Part shown: in pieces, positions 30,445 to 38,683 of the stretch
Layout: every line of letters starts with the position of its first letter
How positions within the stretch are numbered: position 1 is the first letter of the stretch
Source of the DNA: Mycobacterium sp. GA-2829
GTDB lineage: Bacteria; Actinomycetota; Actinomycetes; Mycobacteriales; Mycobacteriaceae
Reading direction: 5' to 3'
NCBI RefSeq assembly: GCF_001499965.1
Contig: NZ_LQIT01000047.1
Span: 1 to 40,272 of the forward strand
Length of the DNA: 40,272 nt
Translations under genes and position numbers: made by a program
The notes under the pieces: model-generated
Told to the model about the DNA's origin: nothing
What the model saw: the letters and a program-made list of their open reading frames with translations, nothing else
Databases searched by the model: none

Positions 30445-31122
30445 ATGAGCGACGGATCGACACCGGTCATCGATCGAGACATCCGACGCCTCATCGACGA
30501 GTGGGTCGCCGCGGCCGAACCCCCGCGAGACGGCCGGTTACCCGCCGAGCGACACATCGCCGACCGACTCGGGTGCACCCGCGCCCAGGTGCGCCGCGTG
30601 ATGGCACAACTCGAACGGGAGGGCCGGGTGGTTCGTGAGGTCGGGCGCGGCACCTTCTTGGTTCACAACGGCGGCGGGCCTTCCCCTTCGGGCGTAGGAG
30701 GGTCGTTCGCCCCGGCGGCGATCATGACCGCCTCCCTGCTGTTCGAACCCGAGGTGGTCTCGCTCGCGGCACTGGCCGCAACCGAGGAGGATTTCACCGA
30801 ACTGCGTCGTTGCCTCGAACGCGGACAGGCGGCGACCGACTACGAGTCGTTCGAGCAGTGGGACGTCACACTGCATCACGCGTTCGCGGTGGCCACGCAC
30901 AATCCGCAGATCGTGGCCATGGTGGATGTGCTCAACTCCACCCGCAACAACCCGGTATGGGGTCGGCTCAAGCGTGACGGGTACACACCCGAGAACCGGG
31001 CCACCATCGAACGCGAACACCAGGAGATCGTCGAGGCCCTGGTCCAGCGTGATCGCCGCCGGGCGGCTACCGCGATGACCGACCATCTGCGCTTCGTGCG
31101 CTCGGTGGTGTCCGGGCAATGA
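30445..31122 (+). CDS. GntR-family regulator with FCD domain (first of tandem pair)
   Basis: A 225-residue regulator. The winged-helix domain (about 5-75) holds LPAERHIADRLGCTRAQVRRVMAQLEREGRVVREVGRGTF in parts. The FCD ligand domain (about 85-220) has the metal-binding pattern Asp (EQWDVTLHH), His (LHHAFA), His (EREHQEIV) and His (MTDHLRFV). FadR/FCD regulators usually respond to organic acids and repress neighbouring catabolic genes. The ATG start (30445) has a GGGGA ribosome-binding site; the longer upstream ORF would cover the promoter palindrome. Its stop overlaps the second regulator (ATGA). Confidence 0.88.
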   Translation: MSDGSTPVIDRDIRRLIDEWVAAAEPPRDGRLPAERHIADRLGCTRAQVRRVMAQLEREGRVVREVGRGTFLVHNGGGPSPSGVGGSFAPAAIMTASLLFEPEVVSLAALAATEEDFTELRRCLERGQAATDYESFEQWDVTLHHAFAVATHNPQIVAMVDVLNSTRNNPVWGRLKRDGYTPENRATIEREHQEIVEALVQRDRRRAATAMTDHLRFVRSVVSGQ

Positions 31123-31799
31123 CGAACGCGGGCACGCAGATCACGTCGGTCGCTGAGTTCCTGGACGACCAGATCCGCAACGGCGCACTGAAACCCGGGG
31201 ACCGCGTGCCGACCGAGCGCGCCCTGGCCGAACTGCTGGAATGCAGTCGGCACGACGTGCGACGGCAACTCGACGTGCTGGAGAACCGGGGGCGGATCAC
31301 CCGCGAAGTGGGTCGCGGTACCTTCCTGACCCACGACGGCGCGGCCTCCCCCGCCTCGGTGGCGGCACCGGTGCGGATCAGCCCGCTGGACCTCATCGAC
31401 GCCCGCGCCGCATGGGAGCCCAATCTGATGACGTTGGTCGCCGTCGCCGCCACCGACGAGGACTTCGCCGAGATCCGACGGTGCCTGGAGGAGGGCGAGA
31501 ACGCGGGCGGCCCTGAGGAGTTCGCGGAGTGGGACATCGCCTTCCACCGCGCCCTGGCGATGGCCACCCACAACTCCGTGGTGGCCGCGCTCAACGACAT
31601 GGTCGAATCAGGCAGGCGCCGACTCGCCGGAAGCGCTCTGGACAACCAGCCGTACACGGCGAAGAACTACGCGGTATGCCAGCGCCAGCACCGCGAGATC
31701 GCCGAGGCGATATTCGACCGTGATGCCGCGAGAAGCCGAGAGGCGATGCGTCACCATCTACAGACGGTTCGGGGACAGCTGCTCACCGGTCTGCCTTGA
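31119..31799 (+). CDS. GntR-family regulator with FCD domain (second of tandem pair)
   Basis: A 226-residue paralogue of the gene before it. Shared stretches include RVPTERALAELLECSRHDVRRQLDVLENRGR in the reading head and REVGRGTFLTH after it. FCD metal residues are Asp/His (EWDIAFHRALA), His (QRQHREIAEA) and His (MRHHLQTV). Four-base overlap with the first gene implies coordinated, near-equal production. They may form a heterodimer or sense two pathway intermediates. Its 3' end overlaps the convergent sulP gene by 17 bases. Confidence 0.87.
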   Translation: MTNAGTQITSVAEFLDDQIRNGALKPGDRVPTERALAELLECSRHDVRRQLDVLENRGRITREVGRGTFLTHDGAASPASVAAPVRISPLDLIDARAAWEPNLMTLVAVAATDEDFAEIRRCLEEGENAGGPEEFAEWDIAFHRALAMATHNSVVAALNDMVESGRRRLAGSALDNQPYTAKNYAVCQRQHREIAEAIFDRDAARSREAMRHHLQTVRGQLLTGLP

Positions 31800-33429
31800 C
31801 CGGGCTCGGCCGGTCGGCCACGTGCGCGCGGGCGTGCGCGACGGCGTCGTCGAGTGAGTCGATCAGATGGCTCCGGTGACGCAGGGAGTCGAGTACACCG
31901 ACGTTGGCGACGACGTTGAAGTGCTCGGGCCGAACACCTTTGATGATCACCGTGATGCCCCGGGTCTCGAGTTCAGCGGTGATCTCGGCGAGGGTGCGCG
32001 CGCCGGTGGCGTCGAGCATGCCGAGCTGGGACATCCGGATGATGACGACGGAGATGCCGTCGGCCAACACCTCGGCGATCGCATTCGACATGCGCTCGGC
32101 GGCGCCGAAGAACATCGCGCCGTCCATCCGCAGCACCGCGATGTGCTCGTCGCCCTCGTGACGCGGGCCCGGCAGGTCCTCGCGGGCTACGTCGCTGCGC
32201 TGCGCCAGGTTCCGCAATGCGAAGAACGCCGCCGCCACGATGCCGATCACCACCGCCTCGATCAGATCGAAGCTCACCGTGATGACCGCTGTCACCACGA
32301 ACGTCACGGCGTCGGAACGCCCCGACCGCAGGATCGACCGCACGGTCGCGGCGGAGATCATCCGCAACGACGTCACCATCAGCACACCGGCCAACGCGGC
32401 CAACGGGATCTGTGACACCGGCCCGCTCAGCAGATACACCACGCCGAGCAGGACGACGGCGTGCACGATCGCTGCGAGGCGGGTGCGCGCACCCGACCGC
32501 ACGTTGACGGCGGTGCGCGCGATCGCGCCGGTGGCCGGCATCCCCCCGAACAGCCCCGACGCCACCGACGCCAGACCTTGCCCCAACAGTTCGCGGTCGG
32601 GGTGGTACGGCCCGGTTGCCGACATCGTCGCCGCGACGCGCGCCGACAACAGCGATTCGATGGCCGCCAGTGCCGCGACGGTGACGGCCGCACCCAGCAG
32701 TGTCCGAACCGCGTCGACGTCGAACACCGGCAGCACGGGTGCCGGCAGGCTCGCGGGCAGCGCGCCGATGGCGGTCACCGGCAGGTGGAGCGCGACGACG
32801 CCGACCGTCGCGCCGAGCACCGCGATGAGCGATGCGGGCGCGCCGCGGTGCAGCCTCGGCAGCAGCACCATCACGACAGCGACGAAACCGACGACGGTCA
32901 GCGTGCGCGCGGCCGCGGCCCAGTCGGTGTGGGTCAGCACGTGCAGCGCGGCCGGGATCGTGCGCTGGCCCGCGGGTGCGGACACCCCGAGAGCGGCGGG
33001 CAGTTGCTGCGCGAAGATGATCGCCGCGATGCCGAGCGTGAAGCCCTCGATCACCGGCCACGGGATGAACGTCACGACGCGGCCCAACCCCGCCACTCCC
33101 GCGCCCGCCACGAGCAGCCCGGCGACCACCGTCACCAATGCGACGCTGCCCACGCCGTACGACGCGACGATCGGGGCCAGCACCACCGCCATCGCCCCGG
33201 TCGGCCCCGACACCTGCACGTGCGAGCCGCCGAACACCGCGGCGACCACTCCGGCCACGACGGCGGTGATCAGACCGGCCGCCGCCCCGACCCCGGAACT
33301 GATGCCGAACGCCAGCGCGAGCGGCAGCGCCACCACGCCGACGGTGACGCCGGCCGCCACGTCGCGCCGCCACGACCGGGGCAGGTCCGCGTAGTCGGCG
33401 CGACGGGGCAGCAACTGCGCCGGCCTCAT
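31783..33429 (-). CDS. SulP/SLC26-family anion permease with STAS domain
   Basis: A 548-residue transporter with 11-12 hydrophobic segments. It starts LLPRRADYADLPRSWRRDVAAGVTVGVVALPLALAFGI in parts, the family's N-terminal signature, includes FGGSHVQVSGPTGAMAVVLAPIV, and ends in a STAS domain (about 425-530; MLDATGARTLAEI). SulP proteins carry sulfate, bicarbonate or other anions, and sequence alone does not tell which. No carbonic anhydrase is fused. The start is ATG 33429, overlapping the ArsR stop (ATGA); the far longer ORF upstream lies in the arsR gene. ArsR regulation implies induction by a specific ligand. Confidence 0.88.
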   Translation of the reverse strand: MRPAQLLPRRADYADLPRSWRRDVAAGVTVGVVALPLALAFGISSGVGAAAGLITAVVAGVVAAVFGGSHVQVSGPTGAMAVVLAPIVASYGVGSVALVTVVAGLLVAGAGVAGLGRVVTFIPWPVIEGFTLGIAAIIFAQQLPAALGVSAPAGQRTIPAALHVLTHTDWAAAARTLTVVGFVAVVMVLLPRLHRGAPASLIAVLGATVGVVALHLPVTAIGALPASLPAPVLPVFDVDAVRTLLGAAVTVAALAAIESLLSARVAATMSATGPYHPDRELLGQGLASVASGLFGGMPATGAIARTAVNVRSGARTRLAAIVHAVVLLGVVYLLSGPVSQIPLAALAGVLMVTSLRMISAATVRSILRSGRSDAVTFVVTAVITVSFDLIEAVVIGIVAAAFFALRNLAQRSDVAREDLPGPRHEGDEHIAVLRMDGAMFFGAAERMSNAIAEVLADGISVVIIRMSQLGMLDATGARTLAEITAELETRGITVIIKGVRPEHFNVVANVGVLDSLRHRSHLIDSLDDAVAHARAHVADRPSPVKADR

Positions 33430-33797
33430 GACCGCAGCGGCGGCAGCGCCGCGAGCGTGTCGAGTTGAGCGCGTTGCGAGTCGAGGGTGTCCGCCAGGAA
33501 GGTGCGGGCGATCACCAGGAGTTCCCGGATCTTGGGGTGCGCGAGTTGGTAGAACACCGCATTCCCGCTGCGGTGCCCGGTCACCACGTGGTGGCGGCGA
33601 AGCACCGCGAGGTGCTGAGACAGCACGGTGGGCTCGACGTCGATCTGGGCGAGCATCTCGCTGACCGGGGTCGGTTCGTCGGTCCCGCTGAGGACCTCGA
33701 GCACACGGATCCGCGCGGGATGCGCCAACGCCTTGAACAGGTTCGCCTTGATCTCGTACAGCGGCTGTTCCGGGGAATCGAGGAAGCGGTTGGGCAC
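33426..33797 (-). CDS. ArsR-family transcriptional regulator, cysteine-free
   Basis: A 123-residue winged-helix regulator: LFKALAHPARIRVLEVLSG (helix 1-2), MLAQIDVEPTVLSQHLAVLRRHHVVTGHRSGNAVFYQLAHP in parts (recognition helix and wing). The likely start is GTG 33797 (PNRFLDSPEQPLYEIKANLF follows); upstream in-frame starts lie within the AT-rich operator region. No cysteine is present in the mature sequence, so it does not sense metals or thiols through Cys. It overlaps sulP, which it probably controls together with itself. Confidence 0.85.
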   Translation of the reverse strand: MPNRFLDSPEQPLYEIKANLFKALAHPARIRVLEVLSGTDEPTPVSEMLAQIDVEPTVLSQHLAVLRRHHVVTGHRSGNAVFYQLAHPKIRELLVIARTFLADTLDSQRAQLDTLAALPPLRS

Positions 33798-33835
33798 GGA
33801 CGGCGCCTTTGCTGGTGAAATGAGTAATTGATGGA

Positions 33836-33851
33836 TTGCGTAATATTGCAA
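33836..33851. promoter_or_regulatory. Candidate ArsR operator TTGC-N8-GCAA
   Basis: TTGC (33836-33839) and GCAA (33848-33851) flank an AT-rich eight-base centre, about 40 bases upstream of the arsR start. The stretch 33815-33865 is unusually AT-rich for this genome, as promoter-operator regions of ArsR genes often are. Confidence 0.45.
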
Positions 33852-33921
33852 ACCACTGTACATCATGAAGCGCCCCCGACCGGCGCGTGCTCGACACACC
33901 GAACCGTGGCCGCAGGGCCGG

Positions 33922-33927
33922 TAGTCT
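33922..33927 (+). promoter_or_regulatory. -10 box (TAGTCT) for the kinase gene, leaderless
   Basis: TAGTCT ends six bases before the ATG at 33934, and there is no ribosome-binding site, so a leaderless transcript is likely. It diverges from the arsR promoter. Confidence 0.5.
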
Positions 33928-33933
33928 GCGGCC

Positions 33934-35178
33934 ATGCCGTTGGCAACCGGTGAGGTCTTCGCGGGCTACACGATCGTGCGGTTGGTCGGCACCGGCGGCA
34001 TGGGCGAGGTGTACCTGGCGCAGCACCCGCGGCTGCCGCGTCAGGATGCGCTCAAGGTGCTGCCCGCCTCCTTCTCCGCTGACGACGAGTACCGCAACCG
34101 CTTCAGCCGCGAAGCCGATCTGGCCGCCGCCCTGTGGCATCCGCACATCGTCGGTGTCCACGACCGCGGCGAGTACGACGGCCGGCTGTGGATCTCGATG
34201 GACTTCGTCGACGGCCACGACGCGGCCCGGCTGCTCGCCGACCGCTACCCCAACGGGATGCCCGCCGCCGACGTCATCGAGATCGTGACCGCCGTCGCCG
34301 ACGCCCTCGACTACGCCCACCAGCGCCAGCTGCTGCACCGTGACGTCAAACCCGCCAACATCCTGCTCACCGGGCCGGACCGGGCGCGCCGCCGAGTTCT
34401 GCTCGCGGACTTCGGCATCGCCCGCCACGCCGAGGACAACACCGGGCTCACCTCGAGCAACATCGCGGTCGGGTCGATGAGCTACAGCGCACCCGAACAG
34501 CTGATGGGCCATCCCATCGACGGCCGGGCCGACCAGTACTCGCTCGCGGCGACGGCCTACCGCCTGTTCACCGGCAGTCCGCCGTTCCCGCACAGCAATC
34601 CGGCGGTGATCATCAGCCATCACCTCAACACCCCGGCTCCGCGGTTGGGCGACACCCGTCCGGAACTCCAGCTGTTCGACGCGGCGATGGGACGCGCTCT
34701 GGCCAAGGATCCCGCGGCGCGCTTCCCCACCTGCCACGACTTCGCGGTCGCGCTGGCCCAGGCGACCACCGCCTCACCCCACGCGCCCGCCGCACCGCAG
34801 GCGCCGCAGCCGGGACCGCCGCCCGGGGTGTCGTATCCGGGACCGCCGATCTCCGCACCGCAGGCGCCACAGCAGCAGACCGGCGCACAGGGTCCGCCGG
34901 TGCTGGTGTCGCCGTGGATGCCGAGCGGGACACCGCATCCCGGCGCGTCCTACGGTCCGGCGCCCGGTGCGCCGCCGAAGCGGCGCCGCACCGGTCTCGT
35001 CGTCGCAGGCGCGGTGGTCGTCGTCGCGCTGTTGATCGCCGCGGTGGTCGCGGCGGTGACGTTGCTCGGCTCCGACGACGACGGCGACCCGGAGCCGGCC
35101 CCGACGGGCACCTCGACGAGCGCACCCCGGGCCGACGAGGGCACCTACACGGCGTGGCGGGCGGCCGCCGGATCATGA
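33934..35178 (+). CDS. Membrane Ser/Thr protein kinase (Pkn family) with minimal outer part
   Basis: A 414-residue eukaryotic-like kinase. Gly-rich loop GTGGMGEVY (19-27), ATP-binding Lys41 (ALKVLP), catalytic loop HRDVKPAN (Asp137), DFG (159-161) and GSMSYSAPEQL in the activation segment are all present, so activity is likely. A Pro/Gln/Gly-rich juxtamembrane linker (about 280-350) leads to one transmembrane helix (about 355-379). Only about 35 residues follow, with no PASTA, beta-propeller or other sensor. It resembles the PknE/PknF/PknJ group in the kinase domain, but I cannot name the orthologue. It stands alone, 109 bases before the GGDEF gene in the same direction. Confidence 0.88.
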   Translation: MPLATGEVFAGYTIVRLVGTGGMGEVYLAQHPRLPRQDALKVLPASFSADDEYRNRFSREADLAAALWHPHIVGVHDRGEYDGRLWISMDFVDGHDAARLLADRYPNGMPAADVIEIVTAVADALDYAHQRQLLHRDVKPANILLTGPDRARRRVLLADFGIARHAEDNTGLTSSNIAVGSMSYSAPEQLMGHPIDGRADQYSLAATAYRLFTGSPPFPHSNPAVIISHHLNTPAPRLGDTRPELQLFDAAMGRALAKDPAARFPTCHDFAVALAQATTASPHAPAAPQAPQPGPPPGVSYPGPPISAPQAPQQQTGAQGPPVLVSPWMPSGTPHPGASYGPAPGAPPKRRRTGLVVAGAVVVVALLIAAVVAAVTLLGSDDDGDPEPAPTGTSTSAPRADEGTYTAWRAAAGS

Positions 35179-35287
35179 TCACACCCTGAGCGCGTGGAAG
35201 ACAGTTGCGCCGAACCGTTTGCGGGACCAAGCTGACAGTTGTCGACTTCATCAAGGGCTGAAGGACGACAGTCACCGAAGGGGGTCC

Positions 35288-36406
35288 ATGACGAGCGCGA
35301 TGCGCGAATGGTGGCGCCAGCCCGACCACTACTACTGGCTCACCGCTTTCCTCGCGGCACGAGGCGCGCAGCAGACCATCTGCCGTGTGGTCGCGGGTTC
35401 GCTCGTGGGCTTCGCGCTCGTCCTGCTCGTGTCGCTGGGCAGTCCGTCCGGTCCGGCGGGCACGTTCGGCCGCATCGGCGCAGTCGTCATCTCGGTGGCA
35501 CTGATCGGGATGGCGATCGGCTGGTGGCGGGAGGGTTGGCCGTCCCAGCGCCAGTCGGCCGGGTTCGTCATCACGGCCGCGCTGGTGATCAGCGTCGCGT
35601 GTCTGATCAAGGGCGATCCGTTCAACGGCATGTTCGGTGCGGCGACGTTCGCGGTGCTGGCCGGCTACATCGCGTTCTTCCACACGCCGAAGATGATGGC
35701 GTTCAACTTCGTCGTCGCGCTGGCGACCGCATCGGTGCTCGCGGTGCGGGTCGCGCTCGACGGCGATCCCGCGCTGGCGATCTCGACGCTGATCTTCCTC
35801 GTCATCATCTACGTCGCGACCCCGTCGGTGTGCCACGCGCTGGTACACCTGCTGGGGATCGACGTGCTCAACGCCGACATCGACCCGCTGACCGGTCTGT
35901 ACAACCGCGAGGCGTTCGACCGGGCCGCGGCCGCCTACATCAGTTCCCGCAACCGCGACGACGACCGCTTCTTCGTGCTCGTCGTCGTGGACCTGGACAA
36001 CTTCGCGCTGCTGACCCAGGCCAAGGGAAAGCAGGCCGGTGAGCGCGCCCGCGTCGCAGCCGCGCAGACACTCCGGGAGACCACCCGGCAGAACGCGGTG
36101 ATCGCGCACCTGCCGGAGACCGAGTTCCTCATCGCCGACAGCTTTCCGACCACCGACAGCTCAGCGCTGGTGGAGCGGGTGCGTGGCGCGATCCGCACCA
36201 CCCCGCCGCGGACGTCGGCCAGCATCGGCGTGGTCAGCACCCCCATGCAGGGGCTGGTCGAGCGTCCGCCCGAGCAGGTGCTCGAGGAGTTGCTCGAGAT
36301 CGCCCGCTCGGCCGTGGTGGTGGCCCGCCGCGCCGGCGGCAACCAGGCCCATCACGTGAACTGCCCGCCGCTGCGGGCGCTCAAGGACGACGAACCGCCG
36401 CTGTGA
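35288..36406 (+). CDS. Membrane protein with degenerate GGDEF domain
   Basis: A 372-residue protein with about six transmembrane segments (residues about 32-185) and a C-terminal GGDEF-fold domain. The entry motif DPLTGLYNREAF (199-210) and VVVDLDNFALLTQ are preserved, but the GG[D/E]EF signature is replaced by LPETEF (275-280). The catalytic glycines are lost, so cyclic-di-GMP synthesis is unlikely; it could bind a nucleotide or act as a structural partner. The ATG at 35288 has an AAGGGGG ribosome-binding site; a start at 35219 would add 23 unremarkable residues. It ends just before a strong palindrome shared with the convergent purH. Confidence 0.82.
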   Translation: MTSAMREWWRQPDHYYWLTAFLAARGAQQTICRVVAGSLVGFALVLLVSLGSPSGPAGTFGRIGAVVISVALIGMAIGWWREGWPSQRQSAGFVITAALVISVACLIKGDPFNGMFGAATFAVLAGYIAFFHTPKMMAFNFVVALATASVLAVRVALDGDPALAISTLIFLVIIYVATPSVCHALVHLLGIDVLNADIDPLTGLYNREAFDRAAAAYISSRNRDDDRFFVLVVVDLDNFALLTQAKGKQAGERARVAAAQTLRETTRQNAVIAHLPETEFLIADSFPTTDSSALVERVRGAIRTTPPRTSASIGVVSTPMQGLVERPPEQVLEELLEIARSAVVVARRAGGNQAHHVNCPPLRALKDDEPPL

Positions 36407-36416
36407 CGCTGAAGCC

Positions 36417-36478
36417 CGCCGAGACTGCGGGGAGATCGCGTTCGCGGCGCGAAACGCGATCTGACAGCAGTCTCGGCG
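36417..36478. terminator. Bidirectional two-tier terminator between the GGDEF gene and purH
   Basis: Outer arms CGCCGAGACTGC (36417-36428) and GCAGTCTCGGCG (36467-36478) are perfect 12-base complements. Inside, AGATCGCGTT (36433-36442) pairs with AACGCGATCT (36453-36462). The structure sits between the two convergent stop codons (36406 and 36485) and can serve both strands. No T-tract is present. Confidence 0.75.
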
Positions 36479-36484
36479 AGATCG

Positions 36485-38050
36485 TCAGTGCGCGAAGTGC
36501 CGCGCGCCGGTCAGGTACAGCGTGATGCCGGCCTTGGCGGCGGCCTCGGTGACGACGTCGTCGCGCATGGAGCCACCGGGGTGCACGATCGCCTTGACCC
36601 CCGCCTCGGTGAGGGTCTCGAGGCCGTCGGGGAACGGGAAGAACGCGTCGGAGGCCGCAACGGCACCGCGCACCCGGTCACCGGCCCGAGACACCGCGAG
36701 CCGAGCCGCGTCGACCCGGTTGACCTGACCCATCCCGACACCCACGGTCGCACCGTCGGCGACGACGACGATCGCGTTGGACTTGACCGCACGGCACGTC
36801 CGCCACGCGAACGCGAGGTCGGCCAGCGTGGCCGGATCGGCTGCGTCGCCGGTGGCCAGTGTCCAGTTGGCGGGGTCGTCGCCGGTGGCGTCGAGCGCAT
36901 CGCGCTGCTGCACCAGCACACCGCCGCTGATCTGGCGCATCTCGGTGCCGGTGACGGGCGGTTCGGCCGCGACCAGGATGCGGATGTTCTTCTTGCGGGA
37001 CAGGATCTCCACCGCGCCGTCCTCGTAGGCCGGGGCGATGATCACCTCGGTGAAGATGTCGGCGACAGTCTCGGCCATCTCGACGCTCACGGCGGTGTTC
37101 GTGGCGATCACCCCGCCGAACGCCGAGAGCGGATCGCATTCGTGGGCCTTGCGGTGCGCGTCGGCGACCGAGACCTTCGAGATCGCGATGCCGCACGGGT
37201 TGGCGTGTTTGATGATCGCCACGCAGATGTCGGAGTGGTCGAACGCCGCACGCCACGCCGCATCGGCGTCGGTGTAGTTGTTGTACGACATCTCCTTGCC
37301 GTGCAGCTGTTCGGCCTGCGCCAGCCCCGGCCACGCGGTCTCGTCGCGGTAGAGCGCGGCCTGCTGGTGCGGGTTCTCGCCATAGCGCAACACCGCGGCG
37401 CGCCGCCAGGTGCCGCCGACCCACGCGGGCAGCGCCTGCGCCGGCTCCTCCGGGGCGAGCGTGGCGCCCATCCACGTCGCGACCGCCACGTCGTATTCGG
37501 CGGTGTGCCGGAAGGCCAACGACGCCAGGATCTTCCGCTCGGCCAGCGTGAAACCGCCGGCGCGGACGGCGGCGAGCACCCCGTCGTAGCCGTTCGGTTC
37601 GACGACGACCGCGACACTCGGGTGGTTCTTGGCGGCCGCGCGCACCATCGACGGGCCGCCGATGTCGATCTGCTCGACGCATTCGTCCTCGGTGGCGCCC
37701 GAGGCGACGGTCTCGCTGAACGGGTAGAGGTTCACCACCACCAGGTCGAACGCCTCGACGCCGAGTTCCTGAAGCGCGGCCACGTGTTCCGGTTTGCGCA
37801 GATCCGCCAGGAGTCCGGCGTGCACGTGCGGGTGCAGGGTCTTGACGCGTCCGTCGAGCACCTCGGGGAAGCCGGTCACCTGCTCCACCGGAGTGACCGG
37901 GACGCCGGCACCGGCGATGGTCTTGGCGGTCGACCCGGTCGACACGATCGCGACGCCGGCGTCGTGCAGGCCGCGCGCCAGGTCGGCCAGTCCGGTCTTG
38001 TCGTACACGCTGATCAGCGCACGCCGAATCGGCTTGCGTCCGTCGCTCAT
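36485..38050 (-). CDS. purH: Bifunctional AICAR transformylase / IMP cyclohydrolase
   Basis: A 521-residue PurH. The N-terminal IMP cyclohydrolase domain has RRALISVYDKTGLADLARGL, STGSTAKTIAGAGVPVTPVE and VKTLHPHVHAGLLAD in parts. The C-terminal transformylase domain has the YGENPHQQAALY motif, LHGKEMSYNNYTDADAAWR and the catalytic IIKHANPCG. It performs the last two steps of purine synthesis, AICAR to IMP. Length is normal. It overlaps the purN stop by four bases (ATGA), giving a purN-purH operon, and ends at the shared terminator. Confidence 0.98.
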   Translation of the reverse strand: MSDGRKPIRRALISVYDKTGLADLARGLHDAGVAIVSTGSTAKTIAGAGVPVTPVEQVTGFPEVLDGRVKTLHPHVHAGLLADLRKPEHVAALQELGVEAFDLVVVNLYPFSETVASGATEDECVEQIDIGGPSMVRAAAKNHPSVAVVVEPNGYDGVLAAVRAGGFTLAERKILASLAFRHTAEYDVAVATWMGATLAPEEPAQALPAWVGGTWRRAAVLRYGENPHQQAALYRDETAWPGLAQAEQLHGKEMSYNNYTDADAAWRAAFDHSDICVAIIKHANPCGIAISKVSVADAHRKAHECDPLSAFGGVIATNTAVSVEMAETVADIFTEVIIAPAYEDGAVEILSRKKNIRILVAAEPPVTGTEMRQISGGVLVQQRDALDATGDDPANWTLATGDAADPATLADLAFAWRTCRAVKSNAIVVVADGATVGVGMGQVNRVDAARLAVSRAGDRVRGAVAASDAFFPFPDGLETLTEAGVKAIVHPGGSMRDDVVTEAAAKAGITLYLTGARHFAH

Positions 38051-38676
38051 CCTATGGTCGCCTTTCGTCCGGTCCAGGTCACGCCGCGCTGCGCCATCGC
38101 GGCCAGGACATCCACCAGCAGTCGCCGTTCGACCACCTTGATGCGTTCGTGCAGGCTCGCCTCGTCGTCATCGTCGCGCACCGACACCGCCTCCTGCGCC
38201 AGGATCGGGCCGGTGTCCATCCCGGCGTCGACCAGGTGCACGGTGCAGCCGGTCACCCGCACCCCGTAGGCCAGCGTGTCGGGCACCGCGTGCGCACCGG
38301 GGAAGGCGGGCAGCAGCGCCGGGTGGGTGTTGACGACGCGGCCGGGGAAGCGGCCGAGGAACTCGGGCCCGAGGATCTTCATGAATCCGGCGGACACCAC
38401 GAGATCGGGTTCGTGTTCGGCGGTCGCCGCGGTGATCGCGGCGTCCCACGCGGCGCGGTCTGGATGGTCGCCCAGCCGGACGGTGTAGGTGGGCACCGAT
38501 GCGTCGGCGGCGATGTCGAGGGCCGCGCACGGCCGGTCGGTCCCGACGGCCACGACGCGCGCCGGATAGTCGCCGACCGCGGCCTCGAGCAGCGAGGCCA
38601 GCAGGGATCCGGTGCCCGATGCGAGTACGACCAGCCGCGCAGGTGCGCTCGGAGGCACACGTAGCGGTTGCTGCAC
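38047..38676 (-). CDS. purN: Phosphoribosylglycinamide formyltransferase
   Basis: A 209-residue PurN: LVVLASGTGSLLASLL (phosphate site), VVSAGFMKILG, NTHPALLPAFPGAHAV (catalytic Asn-His) and VHLVDAGMDTGPILAQE (Asp). It transfers a formyl group from 10-formyl-tetrahydrofolate to GAR. The start GTG (38676) gives MQQPLRVPPSAPARLVV, as I recall for M. tuberculosis PurN. There is no ribosome-binding site; a TAGGCT -10 ends seven bases upstream, so the message is probably leaderless. It is coupled to purH. Confidence 0.96.
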   Translation of the reverse strand: MQQPLRVPPSAPARLVVLASGTGSLLASLLEAAVGDYPARVVAVGTDRPCAALDIAADASVPTYTVRLGDHPDRAAWDAAITAATAEHEPDLVVSAGFMKILGPEFLGRFPGRVVNTHPALLPAFPGAHAVPDTLAYGVRVTGCTVHLVDAGMDTGPILAQEAVSVRDDDDEASLHERIKVVERRLLVDVLAAMAQRGVTWTGRKATIG

Positions 38677-38683
38677 GCGCAGC

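Noticed and set aside
29400..30445. Complete IS4-type insertion sequence
   Set aside because: No DDE core, no terminal inverted repeats and no target duplication could be seen.
33430..34737. 435-residue N-terminal extension of the SulP ORF
   Set aside because: It reads through arsR and opposite the kinase in a non-coding frame; SulP similarity begins at 33429.
35288..36406. Active diguanylate cyclase
   Set aside because: The GGDEF signature is LPETEF, which lacks the catalytic glycines.
36488..38269. 593-codon plus-strand ORF opposite purH/purN
   Set aside because: Antisense shadow of two well-conserved purine genes.
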